A DNA stretch of 64,000 nucleotides, from the NCBI GenBank assembly GCA_037903475.1, contig JBAJFG010000621.1, positions 1 through 64,000 on the forward strand, in the 5' to 3' direction. Both the position numbers and the translations under genes were made by a program. The DNA is from Ancylostoma caninum. Lineage: Eukaryota; Nematoda; Chromadorea; Rhabditida; Ancylostomatidae. The notes below the pieces were generated by a model. It had not been told where the DNA came from and did no database searches. It worked only from the letters and a program-made list of their open reading frames with translations. Every line of letters starts with the position of its first letter. The stretch's first letter is position 1. Shown one piece after another: positions 55,959-64,000 of the stretch.

Positions 55959-58124
55959 ATGGAGCCAAGCAAAATCATGGCACTTCACTTCCACAGAAAT
56001 CCCATAATTTTTAGCGCAAAACTGCTAAAAACACTTGTGACTCGTTTCAGTGAGCACACAAAAAATGTAGAATATTCTGGAATAGACGACGAAAACTACG
56101 AGAAATGTCGTTCGACCATCGCCTTATTGGAAAGTAACCTGAGGCAAGTTAAGCAGGCCAGAGAAGACCTTCAGAAACTGTACAGAGAGATACAAGATGA
56201 GCATATAAATTGTATGGATATGTCAGAGAAAAAAGAGATTCTGATAGAAATTGGGCAAATTGAAAAGGAATCCCAGCTACAAACAGCAATAGCTGAGGCA
56301 AACGACCTCACCACTAAGTTGACCATAAAGCTCAGCGAATCTAAGAATACATGCAAAAACATGGAGATTTTTCTTGGATACATGGATCCTAAAGTTCAAA
56401 ACCTAGATAATCCGTTTAGGGACGATTCAAAAATCGCCCATAATATTGCCAGCAATACCGAGCAAAACAGAAACTACATGTCATTACCGTCAGTTTCACA
56501 GGCATCATACTCAACCCAAAGCAGATGCAACCCAATGGCACTTCTCAAGAAAGAAATAGCCGCAAATGCATCCGCTAAGAAAAGATTAGGCCAGAAAAAC
56601 AACGGCAGGGTCACACAATCAAGAGCGATGCACATCAACTATCGACCCAATTACGGTGCGGAATGCATATTTTGCCATAAGGGCAATCACTCAGCAGTCC
56701 GATGTCGCACCGTCAGCGATCAAAGCATGCGCCGAAAAACACTCAGAGAACAAAATCGCTGTTGGAAGTGTTTCTCAACAAACCATAACAGTTTCGTCTG
56801 CCTTAAGCAAGACTGCTCATCTTGCGGCCAGAAACATCATAGTAGCTTATGCTTCGAAAAGGAGGCACCAGATAATTACGGTAGAGAGCGAACGGCAATT
56901 ACCATGGCGTCAAATAGGCTAAACCTGAGGGACCCGCAAATCCGCGATCAGCGGACAAACAATAACCAACCCAGTCGCACGAAAACTAGCCCACTGATAG
57001 TACAGATGTGCGTAGAAACAATGCCGAGATTAAACCTTCCTCCGCCTAAGGTCACAAATAGACAAACTGTGTTGATGACAGCCGAGGGCAGCTTATGGAA
57101 CGCAAGGAGGGAACAATTCGAAAAAGTGCTATTCCTTTTCGACTCCGGTGCACAAAAAACAGTCGTTGAGGAGGAACTTGTAGAACAGTTTGGTCTACGA
57201 AAGAAAACGACAAAAATGTGCACAATATCAGGAGGTGGTGGACATAGGGAAACGTTCAAAAGCCACACTGTTCATCTCAAAATCGGTACGGCATTCGGAG
57301 AAGACATCAAAATGACCGTAGAAACTCTACCAGTCATTACAAGTGGATTTCCATCCGTGAAACTTGATCAGGTTGACGTCGCCTTTCTAAAGGCCGAAGA
57401 GATTTATTTGGCAAATACAAAAATACGTGGAGAGCATCAAATTCCACGTGTATTGGTGGGGCTGGACTATTACCACGACCTAGTTACTGACCATTTAACT
57501 AAAACCCCATCTGGGTTGCACATAGTCAAAACCGTTTTCGGCCCAGCTATTCACGGTAGTGGGTTGACCGAAACAAGACAGGTTGAATCTGTCAATTATA
57601 ACCTGACAGCTGTGTGGGAGGACACTGAGTATCACGCGGTCCAGAAAGGTTCTGACCTCGGTAGATTAGAAACAACACAGAATGAGCGCCGGAGAGCTGA
57701 AAAGGTATCAAAGTACTCTTCCGAGTGCACAAGTGAAGCTTACCACGCCTACGGCTTCACAGCTTCTTCTCTTCCATTGAAGGAACATGCGACACATATC
57801 GCAAATGATCACCCAGTAGCTATGAAAAGGCTACATTCGTCACAACTCCAGCCGTCTGCCGTCAACTCTAGCCGCCGCCGTCCCAAACTCAACGTCAAGC
57901 CGCCTTCGACCTCATCCATCCGCCGTACTCCTCCAACATCGCCAAGCCGTCGTCGCCTCCCACGTTATCGAGTCGTGCGCCCTCCACACGAAAAATTCAA
58001 CAACTGCCAAGCCATGGTCAAGAAGAAAATCAGGTCCTGTGATCACTGTTACAAATATTCTTGTCGGCCGCCGCAGTATCATCGACGAATCGATGATCCT
58101 TGTAGTATTCATGTACATCGCTGA
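55959..58124 (+). CDS. BEL/Pao Gag-protease polyprotein, truncated
   Basis: The frame is open from 55875; the first ATG is at 55959, giving about 721 codons. A coiled-coil-rich capsid-like region comes first (to about residue 200). Three zinc knuckles follow: CIFCHKGNHSAVRC, CWKCFSTNHNSFVC and CSSCGQKHHSSLC. An aspartic protease follows with the catalytic FDSGAQKT (near 57138) and the later VLVGLDYYHDL and FGPAIHGSG blocks typical of Pao elements. The last 150 or so residues are low-complexity Ser/Arg/Pro sequence running into the 3' LTR, where pol should have been. The frame itself has no break. Gag would form particles and the protease would process it; without pol the copy cannot replicate alone. 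Confidence 0.85.
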   Translation: MEPSKIMALHFHRNPIIFSAKLLKTLVTRFSEHTKNVEYSGIDDENYEKCRSTIALLESNLRQVKQAREDLQKLYREIQDEHINCMDMSEKKEILIEIGQIEKESQLQTAIAEANDLTTKLTIKLSESKNTCKNMEIFLGYMDPKVQNLDNPFRDDSKIAHNIASNTEQNRNYMSLPSVSQASYSTQSRCNPMALLKKEIAANASAKKRLGQKNNGRVTQSRAMHINYRPNYGAECIFCHKGNHSAVRCRTVSDQSMRRKTLREQNRCWKCFSTNHNSFVCLKQDCSSCGQKHHSSLCFEKEAPDNYGRERTAITMASNRLNLRDPQIRDQRTNNNQPSRTKTSPLIVQMCVETMPRLNLPPPKVTNRQTVLMTAEGSLWNARREQFEKVLFLFDSGAQKTVVEEELVEQFGLRKKTTKMCTISGGGGHRETFKSHTVHLKIGTAFGEDIKMTVETLPVITSGFPSVKLDQVDVAFLKAEEIYLANTKIRGEHQIPRVLVGLDYYHDLVTDHLTKTPSGLHIVKTVFGPAIHGSGLTETRQVESVNYNLTAVWEDTEYHAVQKGSDLGRLETTQNERRRAEKVSKYSSECTSEAYHAYGFTASSLPLKEHATHIANDHPVAMKRLHSSQLQPSAVNSSRRRPKLNVKPPSTSSIRRTPPTSPSRRRLPRYRVVRPPHEKFNNCQAMVKKKIRSCDHCYKYSCRPPQYHRRIDDPCSIHVHR

Positions 58125-58364
58125 TATTGTACCTCCTGTGGAGGGGGCGGGGCTGACCCGTCTCATGCTAGAGATACTTGTTGCTAGTCGGAATGATGCT
58201 GTAAGCCCTACGAGGCGCTCCTCTCTCACTTCTCACTTTGCTCTCTATCTCCAGTACAGTCAATAATAAATATATCATCCACTGAACCACCGCATTTACT
58301 GCGCATTCGGACACTTTTAGTCCACGAGTCTAAGGTGCCACCATTCGCCAAATAAGTCGCCACA
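58077..58364 (+). repeat. 3' LTR of the BEL/Pao element
   Basis: Same as the 5' LTR except for two G/A- or C/T-type changes close to the right end. No clear polypurine tract lies directly before it. Confidence 0.9.
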
Positions 58365-58369
58365 TCTGC

Positions 58370-58700
58370 GTTGTGCCATGAATTCTTTCTCATCCGTTTG
58401 ACGATAAACTGAGGCATCCCTTAGATGCAGGTCTGTTATTTCACGATTAAGTGCTTGCGGGATTATTACGAGCTCCCCACCTTTATCACTTACTGATACG
58501 CGGATAGAGCCTTTGTTCGTCATTTTTCGCAACTGCCTGAACCCTTCCCATTGTTCTCGTGTCATGTTGTTTTGTCGTCGTCGTTTGTACTTACAATAAG
58601 TACAATAACTGTCCACTATCCATTCATTGAAGTCGTCAATCAGGATAAAGGATGGTCATGTACCATCAGCTGAATCCCACTTCTGCACTCTTTCAACTAT
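58370..58700 (-). pseudogene. Penelope-like element 2: N-terminal piece
   Basis: The minus strand reads YCTYCKYKRRRQNNMTREQW, SIRVSVSDKGGELVIIPQAL and REITDLHLRDASVYRQT, the conserved segment before the RT in canonical Penelope elements (DKG motif). The frame continues in the same phase into 55233 when the LTR element and one TCTGC copy are removed. The true 5' end of the element, to the right, was not found. Confidence 0.8.
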
Positions 58701-58771
58701 CTGATATCTAGTTACTTCGTTAGGATTCTCTTTTCTTGCTCACCTCCCTCGGTACTCCCTAATTAAGGCGA

Positions 58772-58932
58772 AAATGAAGGGCATTGATTTCAAATGTGTG
58801 GATCCAAAATTCAATTGTCAAGGATTTCATTGCTCTGTGTGCACCGACGTGGATATCAACCCTGCTTCGGAGATGGCAATGGACACGTTCTACAACTGTT
58901 CACCAAGTGGTGGAATTATGAGCGTTTTATTG
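58772..58932 (+). other. Possible Cys-rich exon of an unrecognised gene
   Basis: An open frame with MKGIDFKCVDPKFNCQGFHC and SVCTDVDIN contains five Cys and ends at a good donor (TTTATT then GTAAGTATT). No partner exon could be identified; the family is unknown. Confidence 0.3.
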
Positions 58933-59740
58933 TAAGTATTGCGTGATAAAATGAACGGTGCATAAGATTACGAGTAAAATTGGAATGCTTTGCTTCCATA
59001 AGAGTGTTTTTCTAACTCATTTAAATGTGTGATTGTCTGTTTTGCCGAATAAATAATCAGACAATTTTAATTATTCGTCAAGTAAGTGCAATCACTGAGC
59101 AATCGCTGAACATATTGAAACTCCATGGGGTCGGCCGGCCGTATTTCATCAGACATTCGAGGCAAGAACTCACTTCAGTTCGATTCTGAGATGTTAGCAG
59201 GCTGCTCCGAAATGGCCGATAAACCGTTCTACTAGGAAGCAACCGACTGTAACTTGTAACCAGTAGCCTTTGTTTACTGTGTGTAGCGAACTTGTGCCAC
59301 CATATGAAAAACCAGGTGGTTACTTCACTCATTTCTGATGAGCACCTGTCTGCTTCCACAATTGCCGAGGGTTTCCAATCCCTCGATGGTGCGATCCTTC
59401 AATACGTAGAGTTCTTACTGGTTTTGAGACATTCCATCAATGTCACCATTATTGACGCAGCTTTCACCGATTCTGTCCTGTGGAAATCGTGAGAACGATT
59501 CCGAAATGCCGTAGAATGCCGTAAAAGCAGCCCTTACGGAAGATCTCACTTGTGAAATTAATCGTTCACCGTGTACTCGGTTACTATACAATCATAGATG
59601 TAAGTAGAACATAAAGCACCAATAGCTACCTGAGGCCGTATTGCCGTAAACGCTGCTGTTACTGTTTTTGTTGTACGTTCACACCAGCTTACGCAATTTT
59701 GATCAATTGTACACATGTACTCGCTCTTTCAACCGCCTGG
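58933..59740. other. No gene recognised
   Basis: Short frames only. Confidence 0.4.
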
Positions 59741-59743
59741 CGT

Positions 59744-59843
59744 GAAACGCTAAAGTCAAGGGGTGCGCAATAAAACCCACAGAAGACGGGCGGAACGCCG
59801 TCTTCCATGGGTTCTTTTGCGCATCCCTTGACTTTAGCGTTTC
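59744..59843. repeat. 100-bp near-perfect palindrome
   Basis: GAAACGCTAAAGTCAAGGGG pairs with the complement at the right end. Outer arms of 36 bases enclose a second hairpin (GAAGACGGGCG/CGCCGTCTTC). Probably a foldback element. Confidence 0.9.
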
Positions 59844-59849
59844 ATTCAT

Positions 59850-61560
59850 TCGCCTTTGGAAAGTCTCTTCTTTAAACTTCTGGCCAATGCTGCAGTGGTA
59901 CTGATTATCCGGTAATTTCAGAGAAGAGCATGACGTGTTCGCAAAAAAAGATAATGATAAAAAACGCCCCGTGCCTTCACGAATCTTCCTTTATCATGAA
60001 ATCAAGGCTACGAATGTCGTTGATGAAAAAAAAACCAAGCTTTTGCTAATGCCAAGCAATATATGACGTTACTCAAGCGCAGTCTCTAATCTCATCTAGG
60101 TACGAAGTCCTTTGATGGTAAGAGAAAAACGCAGGCTTTTGATGAACGAAAACAGTGCATGACATTACTCTAGCGCAAGTCTGAGCTAGTCCAATAGCAG
60201 TGATAAAACCAAGCACACGAATTTGTAGTAAGCATAGAGCAAGCATGAAGATTTCGTGGAATGGTTTTTCTACCAGAAAATGACGTATTATCTTAGCAAG
60301 AGGATTAGCCGAGAAGAGTTGACGAATCGATGTCAGGATGTCGGCGAAACGCAACATAAAAAACGGTGTTCGCTGCGAGATATGAACGAGTGTACTCTTT
60401 GTAGCTAGAAGACGAACTCCAAATATTAAGCCCACTCACAAGGCAATATATATTTTCGACCATGGAACTTTCGGCTGTACCATGTAGAATGTCTTGATTT
60501 GATGCAGTATATCTAACAAATAAATCTCAAACCTAAATAATTGCCCCTTGCTATGTCAGAAAGGGACGCTCAGTGAACCAGGATAACTTGAAACAATCGG
60601 GAGATCTTTATTGGCGTGAAGTTGAACATTTCCTCAACCATTAGCTCGAAGTTCAGCAGTTGACGTAAAATTTCACAATGTATAAGAACTTAAGTAACAA
60701 TCCGTTCATTTCACGGAGGAATTCCCAGGTTGTCTGAGCGAAGCAATATGATCCTTCTGATATATGCGAAGCCCGCGCACCAATTTTCAACTACTTGAAC
60801 AGATACTCCGCACCATGAATGAGAATCGCGTGCCACCTATGTAGGCTGCCCTCCGGTATGATTTTTTCTACATTCGCTCAATTATTTCGTCGCCAGATAC
60901 ACGTGCATCGTCCTGCTCTTTGCTATGCAATTTAGGAAAAGGTCTGAAGTATTTTTCAGTTAGGAAGCGGTTCTGCAGGAGGTATTCGCTTTGGAGTAGT
61001 TGCTCTCGAGGCAAGGGTTTGAAAACTGTGGATTGTTGTAACATTATTTAATCCTCAAGAGTAAGAAGTGCGTTTTTCAGTGGTACCAGCAGTTTTCCAC
61101 GGAAAGTGTTTAAAAGAAAGGTAAGAGGAAAATCTGATAGCATGCTCCCAGTGATAGCCAATTCTTCCCAAATTAATTTTCGAAAAAGTCTTCTACTGGG
61201 GAACAGTGCAGCAGCTAGCGATTGGATGTGATTATTAAAACTTAATTGGAAATGCTACGGAACGGCTATGTGTGCCTCTAAATAAGCCTGGCTGTGGGCT
61301 ACTGGCGCTCACGAAATGTGAGCTTGATCTTCAAGTCTAAACAACTTTTAGAACAGCCTCTTTTCTAGTTCTCACCAACACGAATGTTGCTTAGATCCTG
61401 CATGGTCATCCCGTTGTCTTCTTAAGGAACACGAGTAGATGCTTCACTCCGCTTAAAACCTTAGTCAAAAACCGTATATTCCGCTGCTCTGCTCCGAATC
61501 AGTGCAATTGGGGCACCGACTATCTGCACTGAAAGTTCACGCTAATACCATTTATTTACA
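59850..61560. other. No gene recognised
   Basis: A minus-strand frame at 60073-60435 (120 codons) lacks recognisable motifs. A loose duplication of about 100 bases occurs near 60015-60190. Nothing else was seen. Confidence 0.35.
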
Positions 61561-61569
61561 TTGTAAACC

Positions 61570-62060
61570 CTGAAAAAAAAATGGAAGAAAGTTAGGAAAT
61601 ATTTAGAAAGCTTGATCAATTGCAAAACTGGTTCCAGAAAATGTCATAACAACTTATAATGACGTGTTCTTCGTTCATTCATCCTGTGTATTTAATTGTA
61701 CTGCCCTTCTTAAAAACAGACGGATCCTCAAGCTTCATAATCTCCATGGGACCTCAATAATGAGAGGTGCTCAACATCCTCAAGGAAACCGAGTGAATCC
61801 TATCGCTACGACCTCCACTCATCCTTTCGAAGAGATTCTCGTCCAGCGTTCCCAAGATTGAGTGCAGTTACTGACAAAGCTCCATCACAGGGGCTACTCT
61901 GCTCCGTACATTGCTGCTATGCATCGCCAAATCCCTGTAAACACTGTCTCGCTCGAGACCGCTAGCCGCTGGTCCCACGGCGAAATCCCGAATGCGCGCG
62001 ACTTCCACCACGTCTATGCACCTATGACGAAACATCGGCCGAATGCCCCGTCAGCTGCGC
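61570..62060 (-). mobile_element. Helitron family I relic
   Basis: Similar to 10840-11170 in Helitron copy 1 (for example GTATTTAATTGTACTGCCCT versus GTATTGGATTGTACTGTCCT; GGGGCTACTCTGCTCCGTAC in both) and inverted at 23560-24060. Termini and minisatellite are absent. Confidence 0.5.
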
Positions 62061-62394
62061 ATCCTCGCGAGCCACAGTCTATATGTATATGAGCTCACGG
62101 CTAAAGCGTGCGATCACGTGCTATTCCCCCTACGCCTGCGCTCTAGAAAATTTTGTTGCACTACCATGATTTATATAAGAGGATATATATTTATCACGTG
62201 AGTTATCTCATGTGAGAAGGAACAACAATATGGAGGAATCGCAAGCGAAATCGAACCGAGATAAAACACACAAAAACAACAATTAAACAGTAAAAATATA
62301 GAACACACAAACATCGTCTGTAAGATGAATAAAAAAAGAATTGCTTTTACTCTGCTGATCCGAGATCAGACAGCTACTAAACACGAAAAATGTA

Positions 62395-62709
62395 CTAGGG
62401 TGGTAAGAAAGTCTTGAGCCGTTTTAGCTTTTTTGTGCTTTATTTTATTACTCAGCACACAGTGGAATTTGCTCTCCCACCTAATGGGCAGGTTAGCGGT
62501 CCCGTTTTCCCAAGAATAGGAAGACTGGGAGCCAAAGAAACCGCTGACCTCCCTTCCAACATGGTCAACTTTGGCGGATTTTTTCTTGATTTGAAGTGCC
62601 TTGAAAGAGCAAATAAGTGGTAGTCGGAAGGGGCAACGTCAGGAGAATAGGGTGAGTGAGAAACCGTAACCCATCCCAGCTCCGCCAATTTTTCACCGGT
62701 CTCTTTAGC
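62395..62709 (-). mobile_element. Old mariner element, 3' part
   Basis: The left end CTAGGGTGGTAAGAAAGTC follows TA (62393-62394). The minus strand reads KLAELGWVTVSHSPYSPDVA then PSDYHLFALSRHFK, the end of the mariner catalytic domain with its final Asp. The upstream part is cut off by the younger mariner and continues beyond the window. Confidence 0.8.
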
Positions 62710-62711
62710 TA

Positions 62712-63987
62712 TTAGGTTGGTGCAAAAATAATGCGCGTTTTCATGCCTTTGATTCCGAACCTCATAACTCCTTTCAAAATCGATCTTTCTCAACAGGCTC
62801 AGAACTGTTGTACTGCGTAAATCTTTGGCAATAAGATAGATGTTCTCCGACTACCGTGCATTTCTGATAGGACCTTCTAAAATCGATTAACTTCCGAAGG
62901 GCAGTTTTGGTATCACCTTAGTCTTCGAGAAAATTCTCCAGGAAGAAGTCGTCTAGGATCTCGGGGAAGTGGTAGTCGGTGAGCGAGAAGTTTGCTGATT
63001 ATGATTTAGGAGTCCGAGATTCCTAGCTCAGTTGTTCCAACCTGTGAAGTATCTGTCGTTCAGGGTGTGCCTGGTCGGTGGCGTGTAGGAGTGAAGAATC
63101 TATTTTATTGAGCAACGCTCGGGTCACACAGTGAACTTTCGAATTTATTTTATATACATCTTAAAAGTACTTACCAGATGAGGAAGAATGAATGAGATGC
63201 AGTGAGCAATTTTTGCAGCAGGTCACCACAAAGTCGCCGTGACCGTATTTTGATGTTCCTTTGGTTTCTGGGTGTGTTTCAGTGCACGTTCCTTGTCCAG
63301 CTGTTGGTGATGGCACTTCATTTTGCCGAAGAGGGTCTATATTTCATATTTAATTACTAAGCGACCGACTGTTTGGTCGCAATTCGTTCACTAAAGATGC
63401 GCGAAGCAGACCTCTCAATGAAGATCAATGTGGTACACTTTCAGTATACGCGACATCGACTTGTCGAGCTTTTTCATCCTCCCATTTTCACTGAAAGGAG
63501 GGATGGTCTGACAGCAATCACCGGCGAGGTTCTGCGAAACCAAATATGTTGTTTCGAATGGGTGCTCTTTGATAATTTTCATCAGTTGGGGATCGCAAAC
63601 CCTAGGAAGATCTATGCGACATTCCTTACTTTCGAAGCAAGGCACGCCAAGCCGAAAAATCCGGAAGCACCTCGGCGGAATGCATTCGCTCACAGTCCCT
63701 TCCCCAAAACTACGGTGGTATTTCGAGCGGCTCTTGCTGCGATGCCGGCGAGTTTTAGCTCGCTGAAGTGAGTTTGGCAAAAAACTTGTTTTGGCAACTT
63801 TCGTTCCACAACTAAAAACTCACCAAAAACATGAACTTCGCTCAAAATGCATAAGATGTTTGAAAAGGCCATGAAATTTGCTACAAACCCATGTGCAATT
63901 TCTCAAACCGATTATAAGAAACACAGGAAGTTTTCTGCACCGAATACGAAGTAACGAAAAACGCGCATTATTTTTGCACCAACCTAA
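62712..63987 (-). mobile_element. Full-length decayed irritans-type mariner
   Basis: Termini TTAGGTTGGTGCAAAAATAA are perfect inverted repeats of about 30 bases with TA on both sides (62710-62711, 63988-63989). The length of 1,276 bases is normal for mariner. Minus-strand 63780-63415 reads FGEGTVSE, LMKIIKEHPFETTYLVSQNL and NGRMKKLDK, the helix-turn-helix half of the transposase with substitutions. The catalytic half (63400-62750) is too decayed to read. The terminal sequence resembles Hsmar/irritans elements. Confidence 0.85.
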
Positions 63988-64000
63988 TATTTGGGGCCTA

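Larger units (their letters stand above)
55239..58364 (+). mobile_element. BEL/Pao LTR retrotransposon, gag-protease only
   Basis: Two 288-bp direct LTRs (55239-55526, 58077-58364) differ at two positions. The 5-bp duplication TCTGC flanks them (55234-55238, 58365-58369). The internal part has a tRNA-Gly-type primer site, a leader with tandem repeats, and one frame for gag and protease. RT, RNase H and integrase are absent, so this is a deleted, non-autonomous copy. The low LTR divergence implies a recent insertion. It sits inside Penelope-like element 2. Confidence 0.9.

Noticed and set aside
63373..63771. 132-codon plus-strand frame
   Set aside because: The opposite strand carries the mariner transposase N-terminal motifs.

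Overview
The window looks like accessory chromatin from a parasitic clade V (strongylid or hookworm-like) nematode. The best taxonomic clue is a complete seven-exon gene for a secreted CAP/ASP (venom-allergen-like) protein. Two paralogous genes of BPI/LBP type and a typical worm set of mobile elements (RTE and CR1/Jockey-like LINEs, mariner, BEL/Pao, Penelope-like elements, Helitrons, hAT) agree with this. Introns with GT-AG borders and no bacterial gene organisation show it is eukaryotic. No rRNA gene, convincing intact tRNA gene or CRISPR array was seen.

Layout. 0-2 kb: an RTE retrotransposon fragment on the minus strand, split by a MITE. 3-15 kb: two tandem minus-strand BPI-like genes, A (about 3.2-6.6 kb) and B (about 12-15.1 kb), whose exon lengths and intron phases match. 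Gene A carries a MITE in an intron, and between the genes lie a hAT-type element with TTCGAA arrays (6.9-8.4 kb) and a Helitron (9.3-11.3 kb). 15-26 kb: gene-poor repeats, including an element with CTTCCGCGGAAG arrays (20.3-21.2 kb), a Helitron relic and an RTE 3' end. 26.7-28.0 kb: the CAP gene. 28-33 kb: palindromes, two head-to-tail Helitrons and a few exons of an unrecognised minus-strand gene. 33.3-39.5 kb: an AT-rich Penelope-like element with its GIY-YIG domain at the N-terminal side, split by a second Helitron and by a 1.2-kb TIR element. 41.3-45.0 kb: a nearly intact LINE with two ORFs.

45.5-58.7 kb is the most striking part. A second Penelope-like element (minus strand, GIY-YIG at the C-terminal side) has been cut into four pieces. 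The insertions are a 6.9-kb TIR element (46148-53041), an 880-bp relative (53243-54122) that itself holds a 659-bp deletion derivative (53435-54093), and a BEL/Pao LTR element (55239-58364). At three sites, deleting the insert and one target-site copy restores the Penelope reading frame; at the fourth, removing the derivative restores the terminal repeat of its host element. The boundaries are therefore fixed to the base. The TIR family has CTCAGAACCCC ends, 2-bp target-site duplications (TA, TT, GA) and dense subterminal arrays of the palindrome CTTGTCGACAAG. The large copy contains two multi-exon coding regions; their products were not recognised. This is the best candidate in the window for an undescribed system.

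58.7-64 kb: one possible Cys-rich exon, a long foldback, a Helitron relic, and an old mariner interrupted by a full-length (1,276-bp) decayed irritans-type mariner.

The host genes are not seen to work together; the BPI-like and CAP proteins are both probably secreted. All annotations come from reading the sequence; no database search was possible.
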